Assembly (NCBI GenBank): GCA_946554445.1
Contig: CAMNSD010000020.1
Span: forward strand, 1 to 64,000
DNA length: 64,000 nucleotides
DNA from: an uncultured Lachnospiraceae bacterium
GTDB lineage: Bacteria; Bacillota; Clostridia; Lachnospirales; Lachnospiraceae
Reading direction: 5' to 3'
The notes under the pieces: generated by a model
Told to the model about the DNA's origin: nothing
Seen by the model: the letters and a program-made list of their open reading frames with translations, nothing else
Databases searched by the model: none
In this document: piece after piece, positions 7,824 to 17,067 of the stretch
Layout: each line of letters begins with the position of its first letter
Position numbering within the stretch: position 1 is the stretch's first letter
Made by a program: the position numbers and the translations under genes

Positions 7824-8540
7824 ATGCGATATATAACAGGTGTATATTGGTGTCGCGGGCGTGTAGCCAGGAAGAATCAGGATTCTGTTGTGCTGCTGCA
7901 GGCATTGACAACGCGTGGGCGGGTGCTCATGGCGTCAGTCTGCGATGGAATGAGCGGCCTTGCGCAGGGCGAGACGGCTAGCGGGTATGTGACAGAACGG
8001 CTGCAGGAGTGGTTTTATGAGAGTCTGCTCCATGCAGTGCGGAAGAAGAAGCCTTATTGGGTGATCAGAAGATCCTTGGACAGGCTTACATTTCATATGC
8101 AGCAGCAACTGCAGCAATATGCCAGTCGAGAGGAGATTGCGCTTGGCACTACCATGACCGTGCTGGTGGTGTGGGAGAAAACTTATCTGGTCTGGCATCT
8201 GGGCGACAGCAGATTGTATCGGATGCGCGACAGACGCATGGAGCGGGTGACCAGAGATCATATCAGCCAGAGGAATCAGCTGACGAAATGCGTGGGAAGC
8301 TTTGGATATTATGTGCCGGATCACCGTATGGGCGTGTTGCATCAGGGGGAAGGAATGCTTTTGTGCAGCGACGGGTTCAGGCATTGTATTGGCGGGGAGG
8401 AACTGCGGCAAGTGCTCTGCCCAGGGCAGATACATGAGGAAGCGCAGATTGAAAGGCGGCTGACAGAGATTGGGGAGGCTTGCATGAAGCGGGGAGAACG
8501 GGATAATCTGTCGGCAATCTATATTAAGGTAGAGAGATGA
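7824..8540 (+). CDS. PP2C-family serine/threonine phosphatase
   Basis: It should dephosphorylate substrates of the kinase encoded next door. Metal-binding positions of the PPM family are recognisable: NQDS (Asp near 20), VCDGMSG (Asp near 41), LGDSR (near 128), CSDGF (near 183) and DNLSA near the C-terminus. The sequence is divergent (DGMSG instead of DGMGG). It is 238 residues long, soluble, with no regulatory extension. A strong AAAGGAGGTG lies 11 nt before the ATG. The kinase gene follows after 52 nt. Confidence 0.85.
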   Translation: MRYITGVYWCRGRVARKNQDSVVLLQALTTRGRVLMASVCDGMSGLAQGETASGYVTERLQEWFYESLLHAVRKKKPYWVIRRSLDRLTFHMQQQLQQYASREEIALGTTMTVLVVWEKTYLVWHLGDSRLYRMRDRRMERVTRDHISQRNQLTKCVGSFGYYVPDHRMGVLHQGEGMLLCSDGFRHCIGGEELRQVLCPGQIHEEAQIERRLTEIGEACMKRGERDNLSAIYIKVER

Positions 8541-8592
8541 GGGAGGAAGATGGAAAAGAAGTGAAGCGGGATGTGTAGAAAGGAGGAGTCAG

Positions 8593-9555
8593 ATGTTAGA
8601 AACAGGACAGAAGATAGGAAAGTATGAGATTATCGGGCTGCTAGGAGCAGGTGGGGAAGGGAGCGTGTATTTGGCCAAGGACATGGCGCTTTCCAGGCTG
8701 GCGGCGATAAAGCAGGTGGCGGTAAAACAAATGGCAGTAAGGGAGGGGATGGCAGGAATTGACAGGGTTTTGTCAGCCGGAGAAGAGAACAGAGAAACAA
8801 ACGGGGGAGAAAGCGGACAGAAGGGAGAAATGGAAATCTTGCAGGAAGCCGCTTTTCTGCGTGATCTGCAGCACCCCATGCTGCCGATAGTGTATGATCT
8901 TTTGTATGTGGATGACTGGTATCTTGTCATGGAATATATTGAGGGAATTAGTTTACATAACTATATAGAAAAAAGAGGAGGTGTGGGAGAAGAACAGGGA
9001 TGTATCTGGGCGGAGACACTGCTTTCTTTTTTGGAGTATCTGCATAATAGAAAACCACCTGTTATTTATAGGGATTTGAAGCCAGATAATATGATCGTAT
9101 GTCCTGATAAGCGTCTGCGGTTGGTGGATTTGGGCGCGGCGTGTCTCAAAAGCTATGGGGAGAATATCAAAACGCGGATGGCGCTGACGCCGGGATATGG
9201 AGCGCCGGAACAGCAGGCCGTGTCAGGTAAGACAGCTTATGCCGATGAACGGAGCGATATTTATGCCTTCGGAAAGGTGTTGTACTATATTTTGACAGGG
9301 GCGGATCCAGGCAGGCCGCCATATGGGAGTCTGCCGGTCAGCGTTTATGATCCCTTGGCAGGGGATGATTTGGAACGGATCATTCAAAAATGCACTAGGG
9401 AAAATCCAGAAGAGCGTTATCAAGTAGTGGAAGAGATAAGGGATGATTTATCCGGCCGGAAGCAAGGAAAAAGAGGATATAGACGTAAAAATTTTTTACG
9501 CCATATGGAAAAAAAGGTATGGCTCACGGAACAACCGACAGCCGGGCTTTTGTAA
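8593..9555 (+). CDS. Soluble Hanks-type serine/threonine protein kinase
   Basis: A eukaryotic-like kinase, probably paired with the upstream phosphatase. Visible are the glycine loop GAGGEGS (residues 18-24), VAIK-type Lys40, the catalytic loop YRDLKPDN (Asp161), the metal Asp179 in VDLG (usually DFG) and GYGAPEQ. Unlike PrkC/PknB there is no membrane segment and no PASTA repeat; the protein ends soon after the C-lobe with a basic tail. A Gly/Glu-rich insert of about 35 residues follows the catalytic lysine. AAAGGAGGAG at 8579-8588 sets the start. The signal it senses cannot be told from the sequence. Confidence 0.88.
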   Translation: MLETGQKIGKYEIIGLLGAGGEGSVYLAKDMALSRLAAIKQVAVKQMAVREGMAGIDRVLSAGEENRETNGGESGQKGEMEILQEAAFLRDLQHPMLPIVYDLLYVDDWYLVMEYIEGISLHNYIEKRGGVGEEQGCIWAETLLSFLEYLHNRKPPVIYRDLKPDNMIVCPDKRLRLVDLGAACLKSYGENIKTRMALTPGYGAPEQQAVSGKTAYADERSDIYAFGKVLYYILTGADPGRPPYGSLPVSVYDPLAGDDLERIIQKCTRENPEERYQVVEEIRDDLSGRKQGKRGYRRKNFLRHMEKKVWLTEQPTAGLL

Positions 9556-9581
9556 AAGGGTGTCAGTCAGGATTATTGTAT

Positions 9582-9609
9582 TTGAAAATAAGATATTTTA
9601 AAGTATAAT
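9582..9609 (+). promoter_or_regulatory. Promoter for ispG-polC
   Basis: TTGAAA (9582-9587), 16-bp spacer, TATAAT (9604-9609), 43 nt upstream of the ispG start. Confidence 0.75.
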
Positions 9610-9652
9610 AAGAAAGGAACCGGCAGATATACAATGGAAGTGGAGGGCAATT

Positions 9653-10708
9653 ATGTATCGTGATAACACCAGGACAGTACAGATTGGGAATAAAGTGATC
9701 GGCGGAGGTAATCCTGTTTTAATGCAGTCCATGACCAACACCGCTACAGAGGATGTGGAGGCTACTGTGGCCCAGATACTGCGGCTGGAACGGGCAGGAT
9801 GCGAGATCATCCGCTGTACGGTGCCGACCATGGAGGCGGCGCAGGCGCTTTCCAAGATTAAGGAACAGATACATATTCCGCTGGTGGCGGATATTCATTT
9901 TGATTATAAAATGGCCATTGCGGCGATTGATAACGGCGCTGATAAGATTCGTATCAATCCGGGCAATATCGGCAGCCGGGAGAAGGTGGCGGCTGTGGTT
10001 GCAGCGGCGAAAGAGAGGAATATTCCCATTCGTGTAGGCGTCAACAGCGGTTCGCTGGAACGGGAACTGGTGGAAAAATATCATGGCGTGACGGCACAGG
10101 GAATTGTGGAGAGTGCTCTGGATAAAGTACATATCATAGAAGAACTGGGCTATGACAATCTGGTCATCAGCATTAAATCTTCGGATGTGATGATGTGTGT
10201 TAAAGCCCATGAATTGCTGGCGGAGCAGACGGATTATCCCTTGCATGTGGGGATCACGGAGTCGGGAACGGTGGCCAGCGGAAACATTAAGTCCGCAGTG
10301 GGGCTTGGCATCATTTTACATCAGGGAATCGGGGATACCATTCGGGTATCTTTGACAGGCGATCCAGTGGAGGAGATTAAGTCTGCCAAATTGATTCTGC
10401 GTACCCTAGGACTTCGTAAAGGCGGGATTGAGGTGGTGTCTTGTCCCACCTGCGGCAGAACGAAGATAGATCTGATTGGGTTGGCTAACCGGGTGGAGGA
10501 GATGGTGGCGGATATTCCCCTGGATATTAAGGTGGCTGTCATGGGCTGTGCGGTGAATGGTCCCGGGGAAGCCAAAGAAGCGGATATCGGAATTGCAGGC
10601 GGTATCGGAGAAGGGCTTCTCATTAAGAAGGGGGAGATTGTAAAAAAGGTCCCGGAAGCAGAGCTTCTGGATACGTTGCGGGAGGAACTTCTGCACTGGC
10701 AGGAATAA
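9653..10708 (+). CDS. ispG: 4-hydroxy-3-methylbut-2-enyl diphosphate synthase (GcpE)
   Basis: IspG is the [4Fe-4S] enzyme that reductively opens the cyclic MEcPP ring in the MEP pathway. The N-terminal TIM barrel starts with [20 protein letters not shown]. Cluster cysteines appear as [10 protein letters not shown] and [15 protein letters not shown] in the C-terminal half. Length (351) matches the short bacterial form. GGAGGG lies just before the ATG, and polC follows closely. Confidence 0.96.
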   Translation: MYRDNTRTVQIGNKVIGGGNPVLMQSMTNTATEDVEATVAQILRLERAGCEIIRCTVPTMEAAQALSKIKEQIHIPLVADIHFDYKMAIAAIDNGADKIRINPGNIGSREKVAAVVAAAKERNIPIRVGVNSGSLERELVEKYHGVTAQGIVESALDKVHIIEELGYDNLVISIKSSDVMMCVKAHELLAEQTDYPLHVGITESGTVASGNIKSAVGLGIILHQGIGDTIRVSLTGDPVEEIKSAKLILRTLGLRKGGIEVVSCPTCGRTKIDLIGLANRVEEMVADIPLDIKVAVMGCAVNGPGEAKEADIGIAGGIGEGLLIKKGEIVKKVPEAELLDTLREELLHWQE

Positions 10709-10753
10709 AGTGCTGCGGTAGAATGGCAAAGGATGGCGGAAAAGAGGAGTGGT

Positions 10754-13700
10754 ATGAGTAAGGCGTTTTTTGACGTGTTTCCATCTTTAAAACTGGATAA
10801 GGGATTGCAGGATCTGTTTGCGCAGGTTAACGTGGATAAGGTGACGAGCACCAAGCGTAAGGATTTTCTGCGTGTTTATATCGTTTCAGAGCGCCTGATT
10901 CAGAAAGAGGATATTTTCCGGGTGGAGAAGGAAATTAAGAAACAGTTTTTCCCGAATATGCCTATTGTCATCAAGTTTTATGAGCATTTTCACCTGTCAG
11001 CCCAATACGATTCGCAGAAATTAATGGATGTCTACGGGGACAGTATTTTGGCGGAACTGCGGGAGTATTCCCCGGTGGAGTATAATCTGTTTAAACGGGC
11101 GGATATTGCATTTGAGAATGACCAGATGAAACTGACCGTAGAGGACACGGTGCTTGGACAGGGAAAGGCGGAGGAACTTTCCAGGATTCTGGAAAAAATA
11201 TATAACGAGCGTTGTGGAATCCCGGTGCAGGTAAATATATCTTATAAGGAACGTGCGGCCGGAAAATATAAGGAAGAGGATGAGAAGCAGCTGGCCATGC
11301 AGGTGGCGGAGATTGCAGCCAGGGCGGGGTATGCGGTAAATGCGAAGGCATCCCGTGTGTTTGGATGGGAGCAGACGGCTGGCGGCGCAGAGATGGAGAA
11401 TGGCGCTTGGGCAGGCAATGGCAGTCAGCCGGCAGATGGTGCCTTGGCAGGAAATGGCAGTCAGCCGGCAGATGGTGCCTGGGCAGGAAACGGTGGTCCG
11501 GAGGCGGACGGTGCAGGAGCGAGAGATGGCAGTCAGCCAGCAGACGGCGCCTGGGCTGGAAATAGCGCACGGCCAGCGGGCATAGAGGCTTCCGCCCAGG
11601 CAGGGGGAACGGGAAGAGGATATCCGGCACCCGGCAAAAAGGGAGGATGGGAAAAGAAGGGCGACCGCTCAGATGGCAGACGCGCCGTGAAACGTTCTGA
11701 TAATCCTGATGTACTTTATGGCAGGGATTTTGATGAGGAAGCGATGCCGATCGAGGATATTATCGGTGAGATGGGCGAGGTGGTCATCCGTGGGCAGATC
11801 CTCAAGATGGACAAGCGGGAGATTAAGAACGAGCGCACCATCTTGATTTATGATGTCACGGATTATACGGATACCATGACGATCAAACTGTTTGCCCACA
11901 ATGACCAGGTGGGAGAAATAACAGATGGTATGAAACCGGGAGCTTTTGTAAAACTCAAAGGGATGACTACCATTGATAAGTTCGATCATGAGTTGACCAT
12001 AGGTTCCTTGGCGGGCGTTAAGAAAATACCGGATTTTACGACTTCAAGGGTGGACAGAAGTGTGCGTAAACGCGTGGAACTGCACTGTCATACCAAGATG
12101 AGCGACATGGACGGGGTATCCGAGGCTAAGGATATTGTGAAGCGGGCTTACAAATGGGGGCATCCGGCGATCGCTATTACCGATCATGGTGTGGTGCAGT
12201 CTTTCCCGGACGCCAATCATGTGTGGGAGGACTTATGGAAGGCGGAGAAGAACCGTTGTAAAGAGGCGGGAGAGCCGGAACCGGATAAGCAGAATTTCTT
12301 TAAGGTGATTTATGGAGTGGAAGCTTATCTGGTAGACGATCTGCATGAAATTGCCACCAACGATAAAGGGCAGGATTTTCAGGCAGACTTTGTGGTGTTC
12401 GATATCGAAACTACGGGCTTTTCCCCGGTGGAAAACCGGATCATTGAGATTGGGGCGGTGAAGGTCTGCGGCGGCAAGATTGTGGACCGCTTTTCCAGCT
12501 TTGTGAACCCGGAAGTGCCGATTCCATTTGAGATAGAGAAATTGACGAGCATTTCGGACGATATGGTGGTGGGCGCAAGAAAGATTGAAGAGGTATTGCC
12601 GGAATTTCTGGCTTTCTGCGAAGGTTGTATGCTGGTGGCTCACAATGCTTCCTTCGACATGAGTTTTATCATAGAAAATTGTAACAGGCAGGGGATTGCC
12701 CATGACTTTACCTACATAGATACGGTGGGGATTGCCAGGGTGATGCTGCCTGGGTTAAAAAAACATACCCTGGACGCGGTGGCCAAAGCCTTAATGGTAT
12801 CCCTGGAAAATCATCACCGGGCGGTGGATGATGCGGAGGCTACGGCGGAGATTTTCGTGAAATTAATCCCCATGATGGAAAAAGAGGGGATTACCACGCT
12901 TGCCCAGATTAACAAGAAAGGAGAGTCCAACCCGGATATCATCAAGAAACTTCCCACTTATCATGCCATTATTCTGGCGAAAAATAATGTGGGACGCATG
13001 AATCTTTATCGTTTGGTGTCGGATTCTCACCTGACATATTTTTCCCGAAGACCGCGGATTCCCAAACGGCTGTTAAATCAGTATCGGGAAGGATTGATTC
13101 TGGGAAGTGCCTGCGAGGCGGGGGAATTATATCGTGCATTATTGGAGCATAAACCGGATGCGGAGATTGCGAGGCTGGTGAATTTCTATGATTATCTGGA
13201 GATTCAGCCCCTTGGAAATAATCAGTTCATGATTGAATCCGAGAGGGCACCGGAGATCAATTCCATGGAAGATATCATGGAGATCAACCGCAGGATTGTG
13301 CGGCTGGGAGAGCAGTTCCATAAGCTGGTGGTGGCTACCTGTGACGTACACTTTTTAAATCCGGAGGATGAGATTTACCGCCGTATCATCATGGCTGGGC
13401 AGGGGTTTCCCGATGCGGATAATCAGGCGCCGCTTTATTTCCGCACCACTGAGGAAATGCTAGAGGAATTTGCTTATCTGGGCAGCGATAAGGCGGAAGA
13501 GGTAGTCATCACCAATACCAACCTGATTGCAGATATGATAGATACTATGTCCCCGGTACGACCGGACAAATGTCCGCCGGTCATCGAGGACAGCGACAGA
13601 CAGCTGACGGAAATTTGTTATCATAAGGCCCATGAACTTTATGGGGAAACGCTGCCGCAGATTGTGGAAGACAGATTGCAGAAGGAATTAAATTCCATCA

Positions 13701-15469
13701 TTTCCAATGGCTTTGCAGTGATGTATATCATTGCCCAGAAACTGGTGTGGAAGTCGGTGGAGGATGGATATCTGGTGGGTTCCAGAGGTTCTGTGGGCAG
13801 TTCCTTTGTGGCCAATATGGCGGGGATTACGGAGGTTAACTCTTTAAGCCCTCATTACTTGTGTCCAAAATGCCATTATTATGATTTTGATTCCGAGGAG
13901 GTGCGGGCTTACGGCGGCGGCGCTGGGTGCGATATGCCGGATAAGGATTGTCCAGTCTGTGGCACACCCCTGCAGAAAGAAGGGTTTGATATTCCCTTTG
14001 AGACCTTTTTGGGATTTAAGGGGGATAAGGAACCGGATATTGATTTGAATTTCTCTGGGGAATATCAAAGTAAGGCCCATAAATATACGGAAGTTATCTT
14101 TGGATCTGGGCAGACCTTCCGGGCGGGCACCATCGGTACTCTGGCGGATAAGACTGCTTATGGCTATGTGAAGAATTATTATGAGGAGCGGGGCAAACAC
14201 AAACGTGTCTGTGAGATCAACCGGATTGTCACAGGCTGTACGGGCATCCGCAGGAGTACCGGACAACATCCCGGCGGTATTGTGGTATTACCGGTAGGGG
14301 AGGATATCAATTCCTTTACCCCGGTACAGCATCCGGCCAATGACATGACTACGGATATCGTTACCACACATTTTGATTATCATTCTATCGATCACAACCT
14401 GCTCAAACTTGATATCCTTGGTCATGATGATCCTACCATGATTCGTATGTTACAGGATATGACGGGAATCGATCCTGTTAAGATTCCCCTGGATGACAAG
14501 CAGGTCATGAGCCTTTTCCAGAATACGGAGGCCCTGGGGATTACGCCGGATCAGATTGGCGGCTGTAAGCTGGGCTGTCTGGGGATACCGGAGTTCGGTA
14601 CGGAGTTCGTTATCCAGATGGTCATTGATGCTAAGCCCAAATGTTTCACGGACCTGGTGCGGATATCGGGACTTTCCCATGGCACAGACGTGTGGCTGGG
14701 CAATGCGCAGACCTTGATCGAGGAAGGGAAGGCTACAATTTCCACAGCAATTTGCTGTCGTGACGATATCATGATCTATCTGATTCAACAGGGGGTGGAT
14801 CCCTCTTTGTCCTTTACCATCATGGAAAGTGTGCGTAAGGGCAAGGGATTAAAGGATGAGTGGATTGAGGCCATGAAAGCGAAAGGGGTGCCGGATTGGT
14901 ATATCGGTTCCTGTAAAAAGATTAAATATATGTTCCCCAAGGCTCATGCGGCGGCCTATGTCATGATGGCCTGGCGTATCGCCTACTGCAAAGTGAATTA
15001 TCCGTTGGCTTATTATGCGGCTTATTTCAGTATCCGGGCTTCGGCTTTTTCCTATGAGTTGATGTGTCAGGGGCAGGCTCACTTAGAACAAGTCATGGCG
15101 GATTATAAGAGAAGGAGCGATGAACTTTCCAAGAAGGAGCAGGACTCTTATAAAGATATGAAAATTGTGCAGGAGATGTATGCGAGGGGCTTTGATTTTG
15201 TGCCCATTGATATTTTCACGGCTCAGTCCAGACTCTTCCAGATTGTGGACGGCAAGCTGATGCCTTCCTTAAACAGTATTGATGGGCTGGGAGAGCGCGT
15301 GGCGGACGCTATCGTGGAAGCGGTCAAGGACGGCCCGTTCTTGAGCAAGGACGATTTTAGGGAGCGGACGAAGGCGCCCAAGTCTGTGATAGATCTGATG
15401 AGTGAATTGGGGCTGTTGGGAAATCTGCCGGAATCCAATCAGATCAGTTTGTTTGATTTTGTGAGTTAG
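10754..15469 (+). CDS. polC: DNA polymerase III alpha subunit, PolC type
   Basis: PolC is the main replicative polymerase of low-GC Gram-positives, with built-in proofreading. Domains in order: N-terminal domain, a Gly/Ala-rich linker (about residues 215-290), OB fold, PHP domain starting at ELHCHTKMSDMDG (about 442), DEDDh exonuclease inserted in the PHP domain (VFDIETTG, about 550), then polymerase with the cysteine pairs CPKC and CPVC and the catalytic region EPDIDLNFSGEYQ. The ATG at 10754 has GAGGAG 4 nt upstream; the ATG at 10733 has no usable site. About 1571 residues, somewhat long because of the repetitive linker. Confidence 0.96.
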   Translation: MSKAFFDVFPSLKLDKGLQDLFAQVNVDKVTSTKRKDFLRVYIVSERLIQKEDIFRVEKEIKKQFFPNMPIVIKFYEHFHLSAQYDSQKLMDVYGDSILAELREYSPVEYNLFKRADIAFENDQMKLTVEDTVLGQGKAEELSRILEKIYNERCGIPVQVNISYKERAAGKYKEEDEKQLAMQVAEIAARAGYAVNAKASRVFGWEQTAGGAEMENGAWAGNGSQPADGALAGNGSQPADGAWAGNGGPEADGAGARDGSQPADGAWAGNSARPAGIEASAQAGGTGRGYPAPGKKGGWEKKGDRSDGRRAVKRSDNPDVLYGRDFDEEAMPIEDIIGEMGEVVIRGQILKMDKREIKNERTILIYDVTDYTDTMTIKLFAHNDQVGEITDGMKPGAFVKLKGMTTIDKFDHELTIGSLAGVKKIPDFTTSRVDRSVRKRVELHCHTKMSDMDGVSEAKDIVKRAYKWGHPAIAITDHGVVQSFPDANHVWEDLWKAEKNRCKEAGEPEPDKQNFFKVIYGVEAYLVDDLHEIATNDKGQDFQADFVVFDIETTGFSPVENRIIEIGAVKVCGGKIVDRFSSFVNPEVPIPFEIEKLTSISDDMVVGARKIEEVLPEFLAFCEGCMLVAHNASFDMSFIIENCNRQGIAHDFTYIDTVGIARVMLPGLKKHTLDAVAKALMVSLENHHRAVDDAEATAEIFVKLIPMMEKEGITTLAQINKKGESNPDIIKKLPTYHAIILAKNNVGRMNLYRLVSDSHLTYFSRRPRIPKRLLNQYREGLILGSACEAGELYRALLEHKPDAEIARLVNFYDYLEIQPLGNNQFMIESERAPEINSMEDIMEINRRIVRLGEQFHKLVVATCDVHFLNPEDEIYRRIIMAGQGFPDADNQAPLYFRTTEEMLEEFAYLGSDKAEEVVITNTNLIADMIDTMSPVRPDKCPPVIEDSDRQLTEICYHKAHELYGETLPQIVEDRLQKELNSIISNGFAVMYIIAQKLVWKSVEDGYLVGSRGSVGSSFVANMAGITEVNSLSPHYLCPKCHYYDFDSEEVRAYGGGAGCDMPDKDCPVCGTPLQKEGFDIPFETFLGFKGDKEPDIDLNFSGEYQSKAHKYTEVIFGSGQTFRAGTIGTLADKTAYGYVKNYYEERGKHKRVCEINRIVTGCTGIRRSTGQHPGGIVVLPVGEDINSFTPVQHPANDMTTDIVTTHFDYHSIDHNLLKLDILGHDDPTMIRMLQDMTGIDPVKIPLDDKQVMSLFQNTEALGITPDQIGGCKLGCLGIPEFGTEFVIQMVIDAKPKCFTDLVRISGLSHGTDVWLGNAQTLIEEGKATISTAICCRDDIMIYLIQQGVDPSLSFTIMESVRKGKGLKDEWIEAMKAKGVPDWYIGSCKKIKYMFPKAHAAAYVMMAWRIAYCKVNYPLAYYAAYFSIRASAFSYELMCQGQAHLEQVMADYKRRSDELSKKEQDSYKDMKIVQEMYARGFDFVPIDIFTAQSRLFQIVDGKLMPSLNSIDGLGERVADAIVEAVKDGPFLSKDDFRERTKAPKSVIDLMSELGLLGNLPESNQISLFDFVS
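11400..11574 (+). repeat. Imperfect tandem repeat in polC coding a Gly/Ala-rich linker
   Basis: A unit of about 36 bp, coding roughly GNGSQPADGAWA, occurs about five times with drift (GALA, GNGGPEAD, ARDGSQPAD). It lies between the N-terminal domain and the OB fold, so length changes in multiples of the unit would keep the frame. Confidence 0.8.
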
Positions 15470-15531
15470 ATTATGATTTCCAACAAAAAATAAGGAATCT
15501 ACAAAAAATTTAAGAAATTTAGAAAAACCTC

Positions 15532-15560
15532 TTGCATTATTGGAGGAAATATAATAGAAT
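15532..15560 (+). promoter_or_regulatory. Promoter for tRNA-Glu
   Basis: TTGCAT (15532-15537), 17-bp spacer, TAGAAT (15555-15560), 19 nt before the mature tRNA. Confidence 0.6.
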
Positions 15561-15579
15561 AAGCAAGTGTCAAACAGAT

Positions 15580-15651
15580 GGCTTGTTGGTCAAGCGGTTA
15601 AGACGCCGCCCTCTCACGGCGGAAACAGGGGTTCGATTCCCCTACAAGCTG
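15580..15651 (+). tRNA. tRNA-Glu (anticodon CTC)
   Basis: A 72-nt cloverleaf: acceptor GGCTTGT/ACAAGCT, D arm GTC..GAC, anticodon stem CCGCC/GGCGG around loop CTCTCAC (anticodon CTC, reads GAG), and T arm AGGGG/CCCCT with TTCGATT. The discriminator is G and CCA is not encoded. G1 faces U72, a wobble pair. It stands alone between polC and glycerate kinase. Confidence 0.93.
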
Positions 15652-15688
15652 TTGACTGTGAAAACAGCCCAACCCGAAGAAATGCTGG

Positions 15689-15721
15689 AAACCTTGAATG
15701 AGGAGGTTTGTGGCATTTTTT
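15689..15721 (+). terminator. Possible terminator after tRNA-Glu
   Basis: AAACCT (15689-15694) pairs with AGGTTT (15704-15709), followed after six bases by six T. The stem is short, so this is tentative. The remaining bases to 15819 hold a weak promoter-like pair, TTGCGG (15738-15743) and TATGAT (15762-15767), for the next gene. Confidence 0.4.
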
Positions 15722-15819
15722 GTTGTATGTGTAAATATTGCGGTTTATTCATAAATAATGATATGATATCTAATATGATTCAAAAGCAACATGTTTTCAT
15801 TACATGAAAGAGGGGCATT

Positions 15820-17052
15820 ATGGGATTAAGGGAAGATGCAGATTGGATCATTCAGAAGTCGATTCAGGCGGTGCTGCCGGATGAGGCGGTGGCAAAGGCG
15901 CTGAAAGGCAAAGAGTTCGGACAGGGAAAGATTTATATGGTGGCAGTCGGCAAGGCTGGCTGGCAGATGGGAAAAGCGGCGGCGGATATTCTGCAAGACA
16001 GGTTGGAAGCCGGTGTGGTGGTGACGAAATACGAGCATGTGAAGGGCGAAATTCCAAAGACAAGGTGTTTTGAGGCCGGGCATCCGGTGCCGGATGAAAA
16101 CTCTTATCTGGCAACGCAGGAGGCGCTAAAGCTGGTGGCGCAGGCTGGGGACGGGGACGTGGTAATCTTCCTGCTTTCCGGAGGCGGTTCGGCATTGTTT
16201 GAAAAGCCTTTGATATCCGGGGAGGAACTGAAAGACATCACCACCCAGCTTCTTTCCTGCGGCGCGGATATTGTGGAGATGAATACTATCCGCAAACGGC
16301 TTTCCGCGGTGAAAGGAGGCAGATTTGCAGTGGCCTGTGAACCGGCAGGCGTATTCAGTATTGTATTGAGCGATATTCTGGGAGATCCCCTGGATATGAT
16401 CGCTTCCGGTCCGGCTTATCCGGATTCCTCTACCTGCGAGGAAGCGTTGGCGATTGCTGAGAAATATCATCTCAGGCTTTCCGAGACGGCGTGGGGACTT
16501 TTGCGACAGGAGACACCGGAAACTTTACATCATGTGGAGACACAGATTACGGGCAGTGTGTCGGATCTATGCCGGGCGGCGGCTTTGGCCTGCGAGGAAC
16601 TGGGGTATGAGCCCCATGTGTTGACAGACCAGTTGAATTGCGAAGCAAAGGAGGCGGGAAGATTTCTTGCATCCATTGCCAGGACTTATCAGAAGACGGA
16701 TAAGAGTCTTGCTTTTCTGGCAGGCGGGGAGACGATCGTGCATCTGACCGGTAAAGGAAAGGGCGGCAGAAACCAGGAACTTGCTTTGGCGGCGGCGGAA
16801 GGAATCGCTGCTCTTAAGAATACGGCGATATTCAGCGTGGGAAGCGATGGCACAGACGGTCCCACCGATGCGGCGGGCGGTTACTGTGACGAGACCACAC
16901 AGGAGAGGCTTCTGACAGAAGGAATCTCTATTTATGACGTATTGCAGGATAATGATGCTTATCATGCGCTGGAGAAGACAGGTGGTCTGATCATCACAGG
17001 CGCCACGGGGACGAATGTGAATGATGTGGCGGTGCTGCTGATCAAGCGTTGA
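15820..17052 (+). CDS. Glycerate 2-kinase (MOFRL/GckA family)
   Basis: It phosphorylates D-glycerate to 2-phosphoglycerate, feeding glycolysis from serine-glyoxylate or sugar-acid catabolism. The N-terminal DUF4147-type domain shows LSGGGSALFEKP and NTIRKRLSAVKGGR; the C-terminal MOFRL domain has GGETIVHLTGKGKGGRNQEL and SVGSDGTDGPTDAAGG. At 410 residues it is of family length. The neighbouring MBL-fold gene follows by 15 nt. The exact product isomer is known only by family. Confidence 0.88.
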   Translation: MGLREDADWIIQKSIQAVLPDEAVAKALKGKEFGQGKIYMVAVGKAGWQMGKAAADILQDRLEAGVVVTKYEHVKGEIPKTRCFEAGHPVPDENSYLATQEALKLVAQAGDGDVVIFLLSGGGSALFEKPLISGEELKDITTQLLSCGADIVEMNTIRKRLSAVKGGRFAVACEPAGVFSIVLSDILGDPLDMIASGPAYPDSSTCEEALAIAEKYHLRLSETAWGLLRQETPETLHHVETQITGSVSDLCRAAALACEELGYEPHVLTDQLNCEAKEAGRFLASIARTYQKTDKSLAFLAGGETIVHLTGKGKGGRNQELALAAAEGIAALKNTAIFSVGSDGTDGPTDAAGGYCDETTQERLLTEGISIYDVLQDNDAYHALEKTGGLIITGATGTNVNDVAVLLIKR

Positions 17053-17067
17053 GAAAGGGAGGACATT

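Noticed and set aside
15532-15807. 91-codon frame over the tRNA-Glu
   Set aside because: It reads through the tRNA and its promoter.
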